Below, in pieces: positions 1 through 7,330 of a DNA stretch of 42,147 nt. The notes under the pieces were generated by a model, which worked only from the letters and a program-made list of their open reading frames with translations, was not told the DNA's origin and searched no databases. Each line of letters opens with the position of its first letter. The first letter of the stretch is position 1. The position numbers and the translations under genes are program-made. This stretch comes from Actinomycetota bacterium (GTDB lineage Bacteria > Actinomycetota > Acidimicrobiia > Acidimicrobiales > AC-9): NCBI GenBank assembly GCA_005888295.1, contig VAWP01000054.1, forward strand, positions 21,640 to 63,786. Direction: 5' to 3'.

Positions 1-110
1 TCACATCAGGGGGGCGAAGCGTCGTCTGCTTCCCGGGCGCCAGCCTGCCCCGCTCGGATGCCCAATGACGCCGATTTCCCGGCCCCTCGCTGCGACAACT
101 CGGTGGCCCA

Positions 111-497
111 TCAGGGAGCCGCAACCTTCCAAAGGTGTCCGTCGGGGTCCGCGAAGTAGCCAAAATAGCCGCCCCACTGTGCGGACGCCGCCGCCTTGAC
201 CTCGGAACCTCCCGCCGCGGTCGCCTTGGCGATGACTGTGTCCACCTCGTCGCTAGACGACACCAGGTAGTGAAAGGACGCACCCCGGAAGCCGTTCCCC
301 TCGGAAGCAACGCCCGCATCTCCCGCAGCGGCGTCCCATTGGTACAGGGCGAGTGCCGCCGATCGCTCTCCGAGGTCAAGTCTCACAAAGTGATGCTGGT
401 CCTGTTCGACCTTGCACCCCATACCGTCTTCGTAGAACTTCTTGGAGGCCTGGACGTCCTTCACTCCGATCATGATCACGTTCGCCTGCAAGCTCAT
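111..497 (-). CDS. VOC (glyoxalase/bleomycin-resistance fold) family protein
   Basis: A 128-residue protein of the vicinal-oxygen-chelate fold. It opens with a beta strand and the motif VKDVQASKKFYED, typical of the first VOC module, and ends with FGYFADPDGHLWKV, the usual second-module signature with the metal-ligand region. Members are dioxygenases, isomerases or antibiotic-binding proteins; the substrate cannot be told from sequence. I chose the ATG at 497 because a GGGAA-type ribosome site lies just upstream and the family motif begins about ten residues in; the frame stays open further upstream but without family similarity. It stands alone on the minus strand, next to a decayed sigma-factor fragment. 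Confidence 0.85.
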   Translation of the reverse strand: MSLQANVIMIGVKDVQASKKFYEDGMGCKVEQDQHHFVRLDLGERSAALALYQWDAAAGDAGVASEGNGFRGASFHYLVSSSDEVDTVIAKATAAGGSEVKAAASAQWGGYFGYFADPDGHLWKVAAP

Positions 498-688
498 CTT
501 CGGTTCCCTTCGTGTTTTCATACTTGCTGTCGTGTCCCCTATGACGCATGGTGCAGCCGATGTGTGACAAGCCGGATGACCTGTCTCGTCGGGGTCGCGC
601 TCCGGTCGTGGCGGCACGGCGGCCTCTGTCGACCGAAAGATGGGAAGCCAGCTCTGTCACACTGAGGCGTCTTGGCGCGTCAATAGGC

Positions 689-799
689 GGTAGAGAAGAC
701 GACCTGGCGGCACAGTTCGATGCCAACCGAGCGAGGCGGCCGTCGGTGGCCTACCGCATGCTGGGCTCCACAACCGAGGCCGAAGACGCAGTGCAGGAG
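689..799 (+). pseudogene. Fragment of an ECF-type RNA polymerase sigma factor (region 2 start only)
   Basis: An open stretch of 37 codons reads like the first part of a SigJ/ECF41-type sigma factor: DDLAAQFDANRAR, then VAYRMLGS and TEAEDAVQE. In intact members this segment is followed by about 250 more residues (regions 2.2-4 and often a SnoaL-like domain). Here similarity stops right after VQE and the frame closes at 832. There is no convincing start codon with a ribosome site just before it. It is therefore a remnant left by a deletion rather than a gene. Family recognition is from motif memory, so moderately sure. Confidence 0.6.
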
Positions 800-824
800 A
801 TGTCGCCTCCCGACAGCGGTCCTG

Positions 825-1334
825 TCACCTGAGCCGACGAGAATCACCTGCTGATGGCTCAGAGGCGCTCGAACGACGCGTGCTGTTCAGCATCGCCGTC
901 ACGCGTTGGTGACTCACACCCAACCGGCGGGCGATCTTGCGGCGGGACTCGCCTTCGACGGTCAGGCTGGCGACCAGCGCGCGGCTCGCTTGGCCGGTGG
1001 CGTCAGTAAGTCGTCTGCAACTGTGGCGAAGTCGCTGTAACAGGGTCGGCGATGCCTCCTCGTCGAGAATCCTGGACCATGGCGCTCCACGATCCCGCCG
1101 ATGCTGCATCGACCGCGCCTGCCGAGCGACGTGTCGTTGCTCGTCCGCCACCTCGTCGGCAGCAGCTGCAACTCGCTCCAAGGATCCGTGCTCCAAGGAT
1201 CCGTGCTCCAAGGATCCGTGCTCCAAGGATCCGTGCCCCAAGGATCGGTGCTCCAAGGATCGGTGCTCCAAGGATCGGTGCTCCAAGGATCCGTCCATCG
1301 ACCTCGATCTACTCTCTGTCCGATCGTCCGCCAT
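825..1334 (-). CDS. Small helix-turn-helix protein with a pentapeptide-repeat N-terminus
   Basis: A 169-residue frame. Residues about 16-54 are a run of SLEHR/SLEHG pentapeptides made by the 15-bp DNA tandem repeat. Residues 55-125 are helical and charged (VADEQRHVARQARSMQ, then RILDEEASPTLLQRL). Residues about 125-152 form a plausible HTH (SRRKIARRLGVSHQRV), which resembles small actinobacterial proteins that couple a helical region to a sigma-70-region-4-like HTH. DNA binding is inferred. The ATG at 1334 precedes the repeats; if translation starts after the repeats, the protein would be about 115 residues. The opposite strand is also open here because a 15-bp repeat keeps all frames open, but only this frame has a recognisable domain. 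Confidence 0.55.
   Translation of the reverse strand: MADDRTESRSRSMDGSLEHRSLEHRSLEHRSLGHGSLEHGSLEHGSLEHGSLERVAAAADEVADEQRHVARQARSMQHRRDRGAPWSRILDEEASPTLLQRLRHSCRRLTDATGQASRALVASLTVEGESRRKIARRLGVSHQRVTAMLNSTRRSSASEPSAGDSRRLR
1175..1294. repeat. 15-bp tandem repeat, eight copies
   Basis: Eight uninterrupted copies of a 15-bp unit, gctccaaggatccgt, in perfect phase. Copies 1-4 and 8 carry ggatccgt, copies 5-7 carry ggatcggt, and copy 5 also has gcccc for gctcc. Because 15 is a multiple of 3, the array is read in frame as SLEHR/SLEHG pentapeptides in the minus-strand HTH gene. The variant copies 5-7 are adjacent, which points to local duplication of a mutated unit. No spacers separate the units, so this is not a CRISPR array. 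Confidence 0.95.
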
Positions 1335-1454
1335 CTGTACTGTCTACCCGGCAATCCCCGTTGCCACACGTGCCCAGGTTTGGTCCTGTACGGCAAACTG
1401 GCGCCACCGGTCAACTCGCCGTTCAGAGCCGACGACCGCGGCCGACGTCGGTCC

Positions 1455-1676
1455 CTACGTCGCCCTGACCTTCTGTTGGCGTCCGCGGGCAGAGCGTCGG
1501 CTTTGTTGCGGACGCCGCTTGGAACCCATCTCCGTTCGCGCCCGCCAGCACTCGACGCAACGAACGCCATCCGGACCGAGCGCCTCCAGCCGGACAGCAT
1601 CGCGACAATCCCAGCATCGGCGCTCCTCCGCCTGCGGTTGCGCAGATCCATAGATGTCCCACCAGTCAGCCGCCAT
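1455..1676 (-). CDS. Small putative zinc-ribbon protein
   Basis: A 73-residue frame with two CxxC knuckles, CWDC and CVEC, 15 residues apart, an arrangement typical of small zinc ribbons that bind DNA, RNA or a partner protein. The N-terminus (WWDIYGSAQPQAEERR) is hydrophilic and the C-terminus is rich in Arg and Gln. It starts at ATG 1676 and is encoded on the same strand as the downstream HTH gene, about 120 bp away, so the two could be co-transcribed. I do not recognise a named family. Frames in this GC-rich stretch are often open by chance, so the gene is plausible rather than certain. Confidence 0.45.
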   Translation of the reverse strand: MAADWWDIYGSAQPQAEERRCWDCRDAVRLEALGPDGVRCVECWRARTEMGSKRRPQQSRRSARGRQQKVRAT

Positions 1677-1949
1677 GGCCCCTCCCAGTCTCTTCTACGT
1701 TCTCATCGGGGTTGGCGGTGGAATACCCCGCCATACGCATCCATTAACCCGCTGCGGCAACAGCTGTTGCCGCAGTTGGACCAAGATGTTCCGAGGGCAT
1801 CCCCGTATGGCAATGGTCATTGCCGCGCCTGGATTTCTCTGTCTCGACGCTCTGTAGCTCGGTCATTTCGATATGACGTTTGCCAGGCGCGCGACTTGGG
1901 CATCGATAAGCCACATCGGCAACGACTACGAGCCTGGGGAGCAGACAGC

Positions 1950-2399
1950 ATGGAAATGGTTGGCCGGTTACTAAGCCAGCTTGAATGGAGCGAGATGAGC
2001 GAGCTCAGTTGGGCCGAGCTCGTTGCGGCGGGCGTTCCCGGCCAGATCGCTGAGCTCGTCCGCGACCTGGAGGCGCGAGGTGGACGGCCGATCAAAGTGT
2101 TCACGATGCCGATACTGGAAGCTGGACTCTCCGGCTTGGCCGTTCCCTTCGTCGACGACGACAGCATCCTGTTCGATCCTGGCCTGCTCGAGGATGTGCA
2201 TCAGCTGACAGAAGTCATCGTCCATGAGCTGGCCCACATCCTCCATCCCGACTGGGAGCGTCCGCGACTCGAGGATCACGTCGAGATGGAGCGGTTCGCT
2301 TCCGTCCTCGGGACCATGTTGCTGAGCGAGCTGCCCGACACCGCCAACAAGACCGAGCCCATGGTCGAGCTAGCTCTCTGCAACGTGCTCGCCGCCTAG
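1950..2399 (+). CDS. Small HExxH metallopeptidase-like protein (ImmA/IrrE-like)
   Basis: A 149-residue protein containing VIVHELAHILHPDW, a gluzincin HExxH zinc motif, followed about 15 residues later by HVEMERFASVLGTMLL, in the position where ImmA/IrrE proteases have the third zinc ligand (Glu). The N-terminal 70 residues have no recognisable domain. ImmA/IrrE proteases cleave repressors in response to stress or to a phage or ICE signal; that role is only suggested by the motif, since no adjacent repressor is present. ATG 1950 has a good GGGGAG ribosome site 8 nt upstream; a second ATG at 1995 (MSELSW) is an alternative. The frame is open far upstream only because it crosses the tandem repeat. 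Confidence 0.75.
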   Translation: MEMVGRLLSQLEWSEMSELSWAELVAAGVPGQIAELVRDLEARGGRPIKVFTMPILEAGLSGLAVPFVDDDSILFDPGLLEDVHQLTEVIVHELAHILHPDWERPRLEDHVEMERFASVLGTMLLSELPDTANKTEPMVELALCNVLAA

Positions 2400-2464
2400 C
2401 CGGCCTCGGAACGCCGACCCGGGCACCCGCGGCCTTTGCCACTTCGTTGGACAACGGGGTGAAG

Positions 2465-2725
2465 ATGGTGGCTGGCCCCTACGTAAACCGAGAGCACACC
2501 ACGGTTGCCATTGTCGAGAGCGACCGCCCTGAGGCGGTAGACACCTTCCTCATGCAGTCACGTCTCCCGCAGTGGAACCGCGTGCGTGTTATTCCTTCGT
2601 TCCCCATGGAAGAGGGCATGAAGGATATAGCGGGGGAACCTCTCTCTTCTGACCGCCCGCCTGACAGCACGTCACAGCAGCTTCGGTCGGTGCGATCGTC
2701 CGGTGAAGACAATCGACGCCCGTGA
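2465..2725 (+). CDS. Small hypothetical protein, ferredoxin-like-fold type
   Basis: An 86-residue frame. The first 55 residues (VAGPYVNREHTTVAIVES, EAVDTFLMQSRLPQWN, IPSFPMEEGMK) match my memory of a small alpha/beta-barrel-like family in which a strand-helix-strand unit ends with a phrase like TMEEGLK. The last 30 residues (DRPPDSTSQQLRSV and on) are low in structure and look like read-through into non-coding DNA, so the original stop may have been lost. ATG 2465 follows a GGGGTG stretch; a TTG at 2447 is in frame too. No function can be assigned. It could be a decayed gene. Confidence 0.45.
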   Translation: MVAGPYVNREHTTVAIVESDRPEAVDTFLMQSRLPQWNRVRVIPSFPMEEGMKDIAGEPLSSDRPPDSTSQQLRSVRSSGEDNRRP

Positions 2726-2827
2726 GTTCGCCCGACATGTCACGGCCTGTCCCATCCTTGATCCGGGCAGCGCGCCGAGCTCGCCAACGGGCACTTGCGC
2801 CGCCGCGACGGATTGCCCTCAACTGAG

Positions 2828-4792
2828 ATGGTGACTCGCCGTGGAGACGCCTCGCGTCGGACCAACGATAGGCAGGACCTCGACGATGAGAGGCGAGCCC
2901 GGATAGAAGCCGAGGCCACCTCACGGCGCTTGGCGTTCGTGCTGGGCGCGAGCCAGCTCCTCGCCAAGTCACTTGATCTCGACGAGACTCTCGGGTCGCT
3001 CGTCCGGCTGGCCGTGCCGACCCTGGCAGACCTTTGCATCATCGACCTGGTCGCTCCCGGCGGTTCGCTGAGGCGGGCGGCGGTAGCCCACGCCGATCCG
3101 ACGGTGGCATCCACGGCCCGTCAGACCATGATGCGGTACACGCCAGATCCCGCTGGGGGCCACCCGGTGGCCGAGGTGCTGCGCACCGGCCATCCCGTGC
3201 TGGTCGGCGATGTGTCGTCCGAGCTCGCCGAGGAGCCACCTGTCGATTCGCATCACCTGAGCGTTGTCAGGGAGCTAGGCGTTCGCTCGTACATGGTTGT
3301 TCCCCTGGTGGCCAGGGGGTCGACAATCGGTACGGTCATGCTGGAGTCGACCTCCGAGGAGCGTCGTTTCGGACCGGGCGACGTGGCCTTGGCCGAGGAT
3401 GTGGCCCGCTCCGCCGCCCTGGCCATCGACACCGCCCAGCTGATGGTCGAGAAGGACGAGCTGGTGGCAGAGAAAGAGGACGCCCTGGCGTCGGCCCGGC
3501 TCGCCCTCGACCGGGAACGAGCCGCCCGGCGCGACGCCGAGATGGCCGAGTTGCGCCTTGGGGTCCTGGCCGAGGCGAGCTCGGTCCTTTCGAGTGCTCT
3601 CGATCCGGGTGTGGCCTTGAATCGCCTGGCCCATCTCGTAATACATCGCCTGGCTGACTGGTGTGCCGTGGACCTGCTAGCTGACGACGGCAGGGTCCGT
3701 CGCGTCGCGGTCAGCTCGGCGGATCCGGCCGATCTCGACCTGGTCGGATCGTTGGAGGTCCAGACTCCGCGCGAACCCACTCCCGGCTCGCCCCTGGACA
3801 TCGTCAGGCACCACGAGGGGCCAGTGCTCTTCAGGGAAACAAGGGCTGAGGAGCTGGCGTCAGCGTCTCATGCCCCTGAGGGGGCAAGGCCATACAGAGG
3901 TCCGCGGCTCCGCTCGGGCGTCGTCGTCCCACTGGCGGGGCGTGTCCACCTTCTGGGTGCACTGACAATGGCCTGGGCCGGCTCGGAACGACACTTTGAC
4001 GAAGGCGACCTCCCGATGGCTGCCGACCTCGGAAGGCGTGCCGGTCTGGCCCTGGAGAACGCCCGACTCTACGAGGAGAAGCGCAATGCCGCCGAGACCC
4101 TGCAACGGGCGCTGCTCCCGAGCGAGCCGCCCGCGGTGCCGGGCCTGACCACCGCCGTGCGGTATGTGGCCGCTACTTCTGGAGCCGAGGTGGGCGGTGA
4201 CTGGTACGAGGTCATGACCCTCGCCGACGGCCGGGTCGGGATCGCCGTGGGCGATGCAATGGGTCACGGCGTCGAGGCCGCTGCCGTCATGGGAACCGTT
4301 CGTAACGCGCTCCGGAGCCACGCCTGGTCGGGGGCCAACCCGGCTGAGGTCGTACGAAAGCTCGACGAGTTCGTGTCCGGCGCCGAGTCGGCTCATCTGG
4401 CCACGGTCTTGTATGCCGCCTATGACCCCAGCACGCAGGTGCTGCGCTGGATGAACGCCGGCCACCCCCCTCCCTTGCTGGTGGGACCTGGTCCGGTCGT
4501 CCAGTTCCTCGACGGGGGGCACCGGACCATGCTCGGGCTGAACGTCGGCGGCGACGACGAGGGCAAGATAACGCTTCCGTCCGGGGCGACCCTGCTGCTC
4601 TACACCGATGGCCTGATCGAGGAACGGGCGTCATCTCTTGACGAGGGCCTCGATCGGCTTTCCAAGGCGGCTGCGGCTCATAGCGACGCGGAACCAGCAG
4701 AGTTGCTCGATGAGATCCTCCAACCCCTTCTGGCCCACGCACAGCTGGAAGACGACGTCGCCGTTCTGGCGGCACGGGTGGATCCTTCGTAG
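2828..4792 (+). CDS. GAF-GAF-PP2C (RsbU/SpoIIE-type) serine phosphatase
   Basis: A 654-residue soluble protein with two GAF sensor domains (about residues 35-205 and 240-415), joined by a charged helix (VEKDELVAEKEDALASARL, with coiled-coil character), and a C-terminal PP2C-type SpoIIE phosphatase (about 419-650). Phosphatase landmarks are LQRALLPSEPP, the metal-binding GGDWYEV and GDAMGHGVEAA, NAGHPPPLL and LYTDGLIEER. Such enzymes dephosphorylate an anti-anti-sigma (STAS) protein in partner-switching stress pathways; the GAF domains would sense a small ligand or redox state. The RsbW-like kinase gene lies 250 bp downstream in the same direction. Start ATG 2828 was chosen over a TTG at 2795; no strong ribosome site is visible for either. 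Confidence 0.9.
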   Translation: MVTRRGDASRRTNDRQDLDDERRARIEAEATSRRLAFVLGASQLLAKSLDLDETLGSLVRLAVPTLADLCIIDLVAPGGSLRRAAVAHADPTVASTARQTMMRYTPDPAGGHPVAEVLRTGHPVLVGDVSSELAEEPPVDSHHLSVVRELGVRSYMVVPLVARGSTIGTVMLESTSEERRFGPGDVALAEDVARSAALAIDTAQLMVEKDELVAEKEDALASARLALDRERAARRDAEMAELRLGVLAEASSVLSSALDPGVALNRLAHLVIHRLADWCAVDLLADDGRVRRVAVSSADPADLDLVGSLEVQTPREPTPGSPLDIVRHHEGPVLFRETRAEELASASHAPEGARPYRGPRLRSGVVVPLAGRVHLLGALTMAWAGSERHFDEGDLPMAADLGRRAGLALENARLYEEKRNAAETLQRALLPSEPPAVPGLTTAVRYVAATSGAEVGGDWYEVMTLADGRVGIAVGDAMGHGVEAAAVMGTVRNALRSHAWSGANPAEVVRKLDEFVSGAESAHLATVLYAAYDPSTQVLRWMNAGHPPPLLVGPGPVVQFLDGGHRTMLGLNVGGDDEGKITLPSGATLLLYTDGLIEERASSLDEGLDRLSKAAAAHSDAEPAELLDEILQPLLAHAQLEDDVAVLAARVDPS

Positions 4793-5044
4793 TACTGGAG
4801 CACACGAGTGGCGACCTGGAGTGCCCACTCCCAAAGGTGGGTAGAGCATCATCAGCGACCGCAGAGGTCGTCGATGGACGAAAATGGCGCAACGGTTGGC
4901 GACAGGCCGCATATGGGTAACGTTGACTCGGCGGAAGAACCTACGGTGGCTTGCTCGCTCTCCGCGCTGATGAGGCCGACCTGACGGCGAAGAGGACGAA
5001 TCCTGCAGAAGGCTCTGGGCACCTTCGATCCGGCACCGTCGAGC

Positions 5045-5377
5045 GTGCCCGAAGCCCGTCGCTTCGTGCGAAGTATCGTGGCGCGACACGGCGGATCGCA
5101 GGTGCTGAGGCGGGCGGAGCTGTTGGTCAGCGAGCTCGTGACCAACGCGATCCGACAGGCTCGTGCTCCCGTGGAGATGGAAGTAGAGCTCGACGACCGC
5201 CGACTCAGGGTGGAGGTGTACGACAACGGAGAAGGTGTCCCTCAGATCGAGCACGAAGGGTTGTGGGCAGACCACGGGCGCGGTCTCATCCTGGTCGCAC
5301 GCTTATCAGATCGATGGGGAGTCGAGCCGGCGCGAGATGGAAAGCGGGTGTGGTTCGAGCTCGCGTCCGGCGCCTGA
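5045..5377 (+). CDS. RsbW-type anti-sigma factor / HATPase kinase
   Basis: About 110 residues of an HATPase_c_2 (GHKL) domain: the N-box SELVTNAIRQA, where the usual histidine (TNAIRHA) is Gln, the G1 box VYDNGEGVP, and the G2-like DHGRGLILVARLSDRWG. This is the small serine kinase that phosphorylates STAS antagonists and holds a sigma factor. Similarity to the family begins upstream of the GTG at 5045: the in-frame codons from about 5003 (LQKALGTFDPAPSS) continue the expected DPxSVPEAR phrase, but no ATG/GTG/TTG lies between the stop at 4982 and 5045. The true start is thus GTG 5045, a rare CTG, or lost. It likely works with the phosphatase encoded upstream. Confidence 0.8.
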   Translation: MPEARRFVRSIVARHGGSQVLRRAELLVSELVTNAIRQARAPVEMEVELDDRRLRVEVYDNGEGVPQIEHEGLWADHGRGLILVARLSDRWGVEPARDGKRVWFELASGA

Positions 5378-5687
5378 TGGTGACCTCGACGAGCTCGAGG
5401 ATGAGTCAGCGGTCGCCCCGAGCCCCACGCCGGCTGTCGAGCACCAGGTTGACCGCCACCATCATCAGTAGTCGACGAACAAGTCCTGCACCGAACGGGT
5501 GGCGGCGCCGATTCGCTATCCCAAGCGGTCGCTACGTTCCCCTTGCGATAGGGGCTGAGGCGCGAAACACGCCCCTGGCGCCATCTTCACATCAACGGGG
5601 TGCGCGGGCAGGTCGGATGGCGAGTCGAATCGGGGCGTAGGGGGTAGACAAATCGTGAGTTGCTGCTCTGCTCGAACTGGAGGGTAG
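5378..5687. other. Gap of about 310 bp with no supported gene
   Basis: Between the RsbW-like gene and the DoxX-like gene I see no frame with a recognisable domain. The stretch holds a CGAGCTCG palindrome near 5392 and, at its end, the GGAGGG ribosome site of the next gene. I could not identify a convincing promoter or terminator. Confidence 0.5.
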
Positions 5688-6332
5688 ATGGCTTTCAGGA
5701 TCTCCCATTTGCCACTGAGGGCCGCCACCGGAGCCTTCATCTTGAATGTTGGGCTTTCCCATCTGAGCGCCGATGACGAGACAGCCAAGGGCATACATGG
5801 CATGGCGACCGACGCCTACCCGATCTTCCAGGAGATGGACCCTCAGGGCTTCCTCCGACTGCTCGCCACAGGAGAGATCGCACTTGGGGCCGCGCTGATG
5901 GTCCCCCTCATTCCGTCTGGCCTGGCCGGGTTGGGACTTGGGGCTTTCTCAGGTGGTCTGCTGGGAATGTACGTCAAGACACCACGCATGCACGAGGAAG
6001 GCAGCCTGAGACCTACTCAACAAGGCTTGGCACTAGCAAAGGACTCGTGGATGGCGGGCATCGCCACCGCCCTCGTCGTCGACGAGGTGGCAGTACGCCT
6101 GACGCGTCGCGCCAGGAGGGCCCGAGTGAAGGCCGAAGGTGCTCGTCGTGAGCTGGCCGCGAGCCGGGCCAGGGCTGCAGGCACGGCTGCCGGCGCACGA
6201 AAGGCCACCGAAGCCTCAGCTTGGGGTGCGAAGAAAGCTGCAACGGGCGCCAGGAAGGCTACCGCCAGCGCTGCGTCGGCAACCCGCAGGTCCACCTCGC
6301 TGCGCCGACGACTGGCACCGGGTTCGCGTTGA
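5688..6332 (+). CDS. DoxX-like membrane protein with a basic Ala/Lys/Arg-rich (histone-H1-like) tail
   Basis: A 214-residue protein in two parts. Residues 1-133 look like a DoxX-type membrane protein with about four hydrophobic segments (LRAATGAFILNVGLSHL; LLATGEIALGAALMVPLIP; GLAGLGLGAFSGGLLGMY; WMAGIATALVVDEVAV). Residues 134-214 are almost wholly Ala, Arg, Lys, Thr and Ser (GARKATEASAWGAKKAATGA), like the C-terminal tails of histone H1 and HupS/HupB. The tail follows the last membrane segment; if it is cytoplasmic it could bind nucleic acid or phospholipid (inference). A strong GGAGGG ribosome site precedes ATG 5688. It faces the SDR gene that follows with a 27-bp gap. Confidence 0.75.
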   Translation: MAFRISHLPLRAATGAFILNVGLSHLSADDETAKGIHGMATDAYPIFQEMDPQGFLRLLATGEIALGAALMVPLIPSGLAGLGLGAFSGGLLGMYVKTPRMHEEGSLRPTQQGLALAKDSWMAGIATALVVDEVAVRLTRRARRARVKAEGARRELAASRARAAGTAAGARKATEASAWGAKKAATGARKATASAASATRRSTSLRRRLAPGSR

Positions 6333-6362
6333 TCGGGGAATGTACGCCTTCGGAGCCGATCA
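6330..6362. terminator. Possible bidirectional hairpin between convergent genes
   Basis: Inverted repeat TGATCGG (6330-6336) and CCGATCA (6356-6362) with a 19-nt loop spans the gap between two convergent genes and overlaps both stop codons. There is no T-tract on either side, so termination is only suggested by its position. Confidence 0.35.
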
Positions 6363-7196
6363 GCTTGGGGCAAGAGCCGTGAGCTCCTCGGAGAGCCTGC
6401 AGAGTCGCCTGCGGGCGTCAACGTCGTAGGCCTGGTCCATCGCCCGCGCCTCTCGCAGACCGTTGTAGTAGCGCCCGGTGACCGTATCGAGGCCAGGATC
6501 CGTGAGGAGCCGCATGGTGGCCCGAACACCCTCTTCGAGCGTGCTCGTGGCGCCGCCCCGCGCCGCCAGCACGATCTTGGTCGGCATGAAGGTCGCCGGG
6601 TGGAGGCAGTTGGCAGTCACCCCTGTCCCGGCCAGGTCCTCGGCAAGGTCGAACGTGAACATGATCTGGGCCAGCTTGCTCTGGGCATAGGCACGCTGAC
6701 CGCCGTAGGCGCGCTCGAGCATCACGTCATCGAAGTCGATCGACGCCTGGCCCGCCGAGCTGACGTTGACTACTCGCGCCGGCGCCGACTTCACCAGAAG
6801 GGGTTCGAGCAAGCGGGTCAGCAGGAACGTCGCCAAGTAGTTCACGGCGAACCGGAGCTCGATGCCGTCGGTGCTCTCCAACCGGGTTCCGTCACCCGGG
6901 AGGGTTGAGCCGACGCCCGCATTGTTCACGAGTAGGTCCAACCGGTCGTGCTCGTTGATGATGTCGTTCGCCAGATCGCGCACCTCCTGCAGCGAAGCGA
7001 AGTTGGCGCGATACCAGTGGAGACTCGAGCTCGGCGCTCGGGTCCCGATGTCATTGATCGTCTCCTCGCCGCGTCGGTCGTCACGCCCGTGCACGAGCAG
7101 TGTCGCCCCGGTTGCAGCCAGCTCGGCCGCCAGCGCCTTGCCGAGGCCGTCGGTGGCCCCGGTGATGAGGATGACCTGGTCTTCCAGTGGCCGCAT
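6360..7196 (-). CDS. Short-chain dehydrogenase/reductase (retinol-dehydrogenase-like)
   Basis: A 278-residue Rossmann-fold oxidoreductase. The cofactor motif is TGATDGLGKALA near residue 15, with HGRDDRR after strand 2, which favours NADP(H). LVNNAGVG, the catalytic serine in VVNVSSAG and YAQSK complete the active site. The layout (long C-terminal segment, NYLATFLLTRLL) resembles the retinol dehydrogenase/WWOX-like SDR group; the substrate is unknown. The start ATG 7196 has an AGGAGGAAG ribosome site directly upstream. It is divergent from the damaged thioredoxin-like gene starting at 7331. Confidence 0.9.
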   Translation of the reverse strand: MRPLEDQVILITGATDGLGKALAAELAATGATLLVHGRDDRRGEETINDIGTRAPSSSLHWYRANFASLQEVRDLANDIINEHDRLDLLVNNAGVGSTLPGDGTRLESTDGIELRFAVNYLATFLLTRLLEPLLVKSAPARVVNVSSAGQASIDFDDVMLERAYGGQRAYAQSKLAQIMFTFDLAEDLAGTGVTANCLHPATFMPTKIVLAARGGATSTLEEGVRATMRLLTDPGLDTVTGRYYNGLREARAMDQAYDVDARRRLCRLSEELTALAPS

Positions 7197-7330
7197 GGAT
7201 CTTCCTCCTGTCAACGCCCACCCGCTGGATACCCCGGAACCGGCACCGGCACTCGGCGAGTGCGATGCGGTTACGGCACTAGAGTCCGCGACGGGACATT
7301 TACTGTCGAGGACAGGATGGAGCCGACGTC

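Noticed and set aside
1..110. First 110 bases
   Set aside because: I see no frame with similarity to any family, and no convincing regulatory site.
1175..1294. Possible CRISPR array
   Set aside because: Units are contiguous 15-mers with no spacers, so this is a tandem repeat.
4821..4841. Hairpin CCCAC/GTGGG after the phosphatase gene
   Set aside because: Only five base pairs and no T-tract; too weak to call a terminator.
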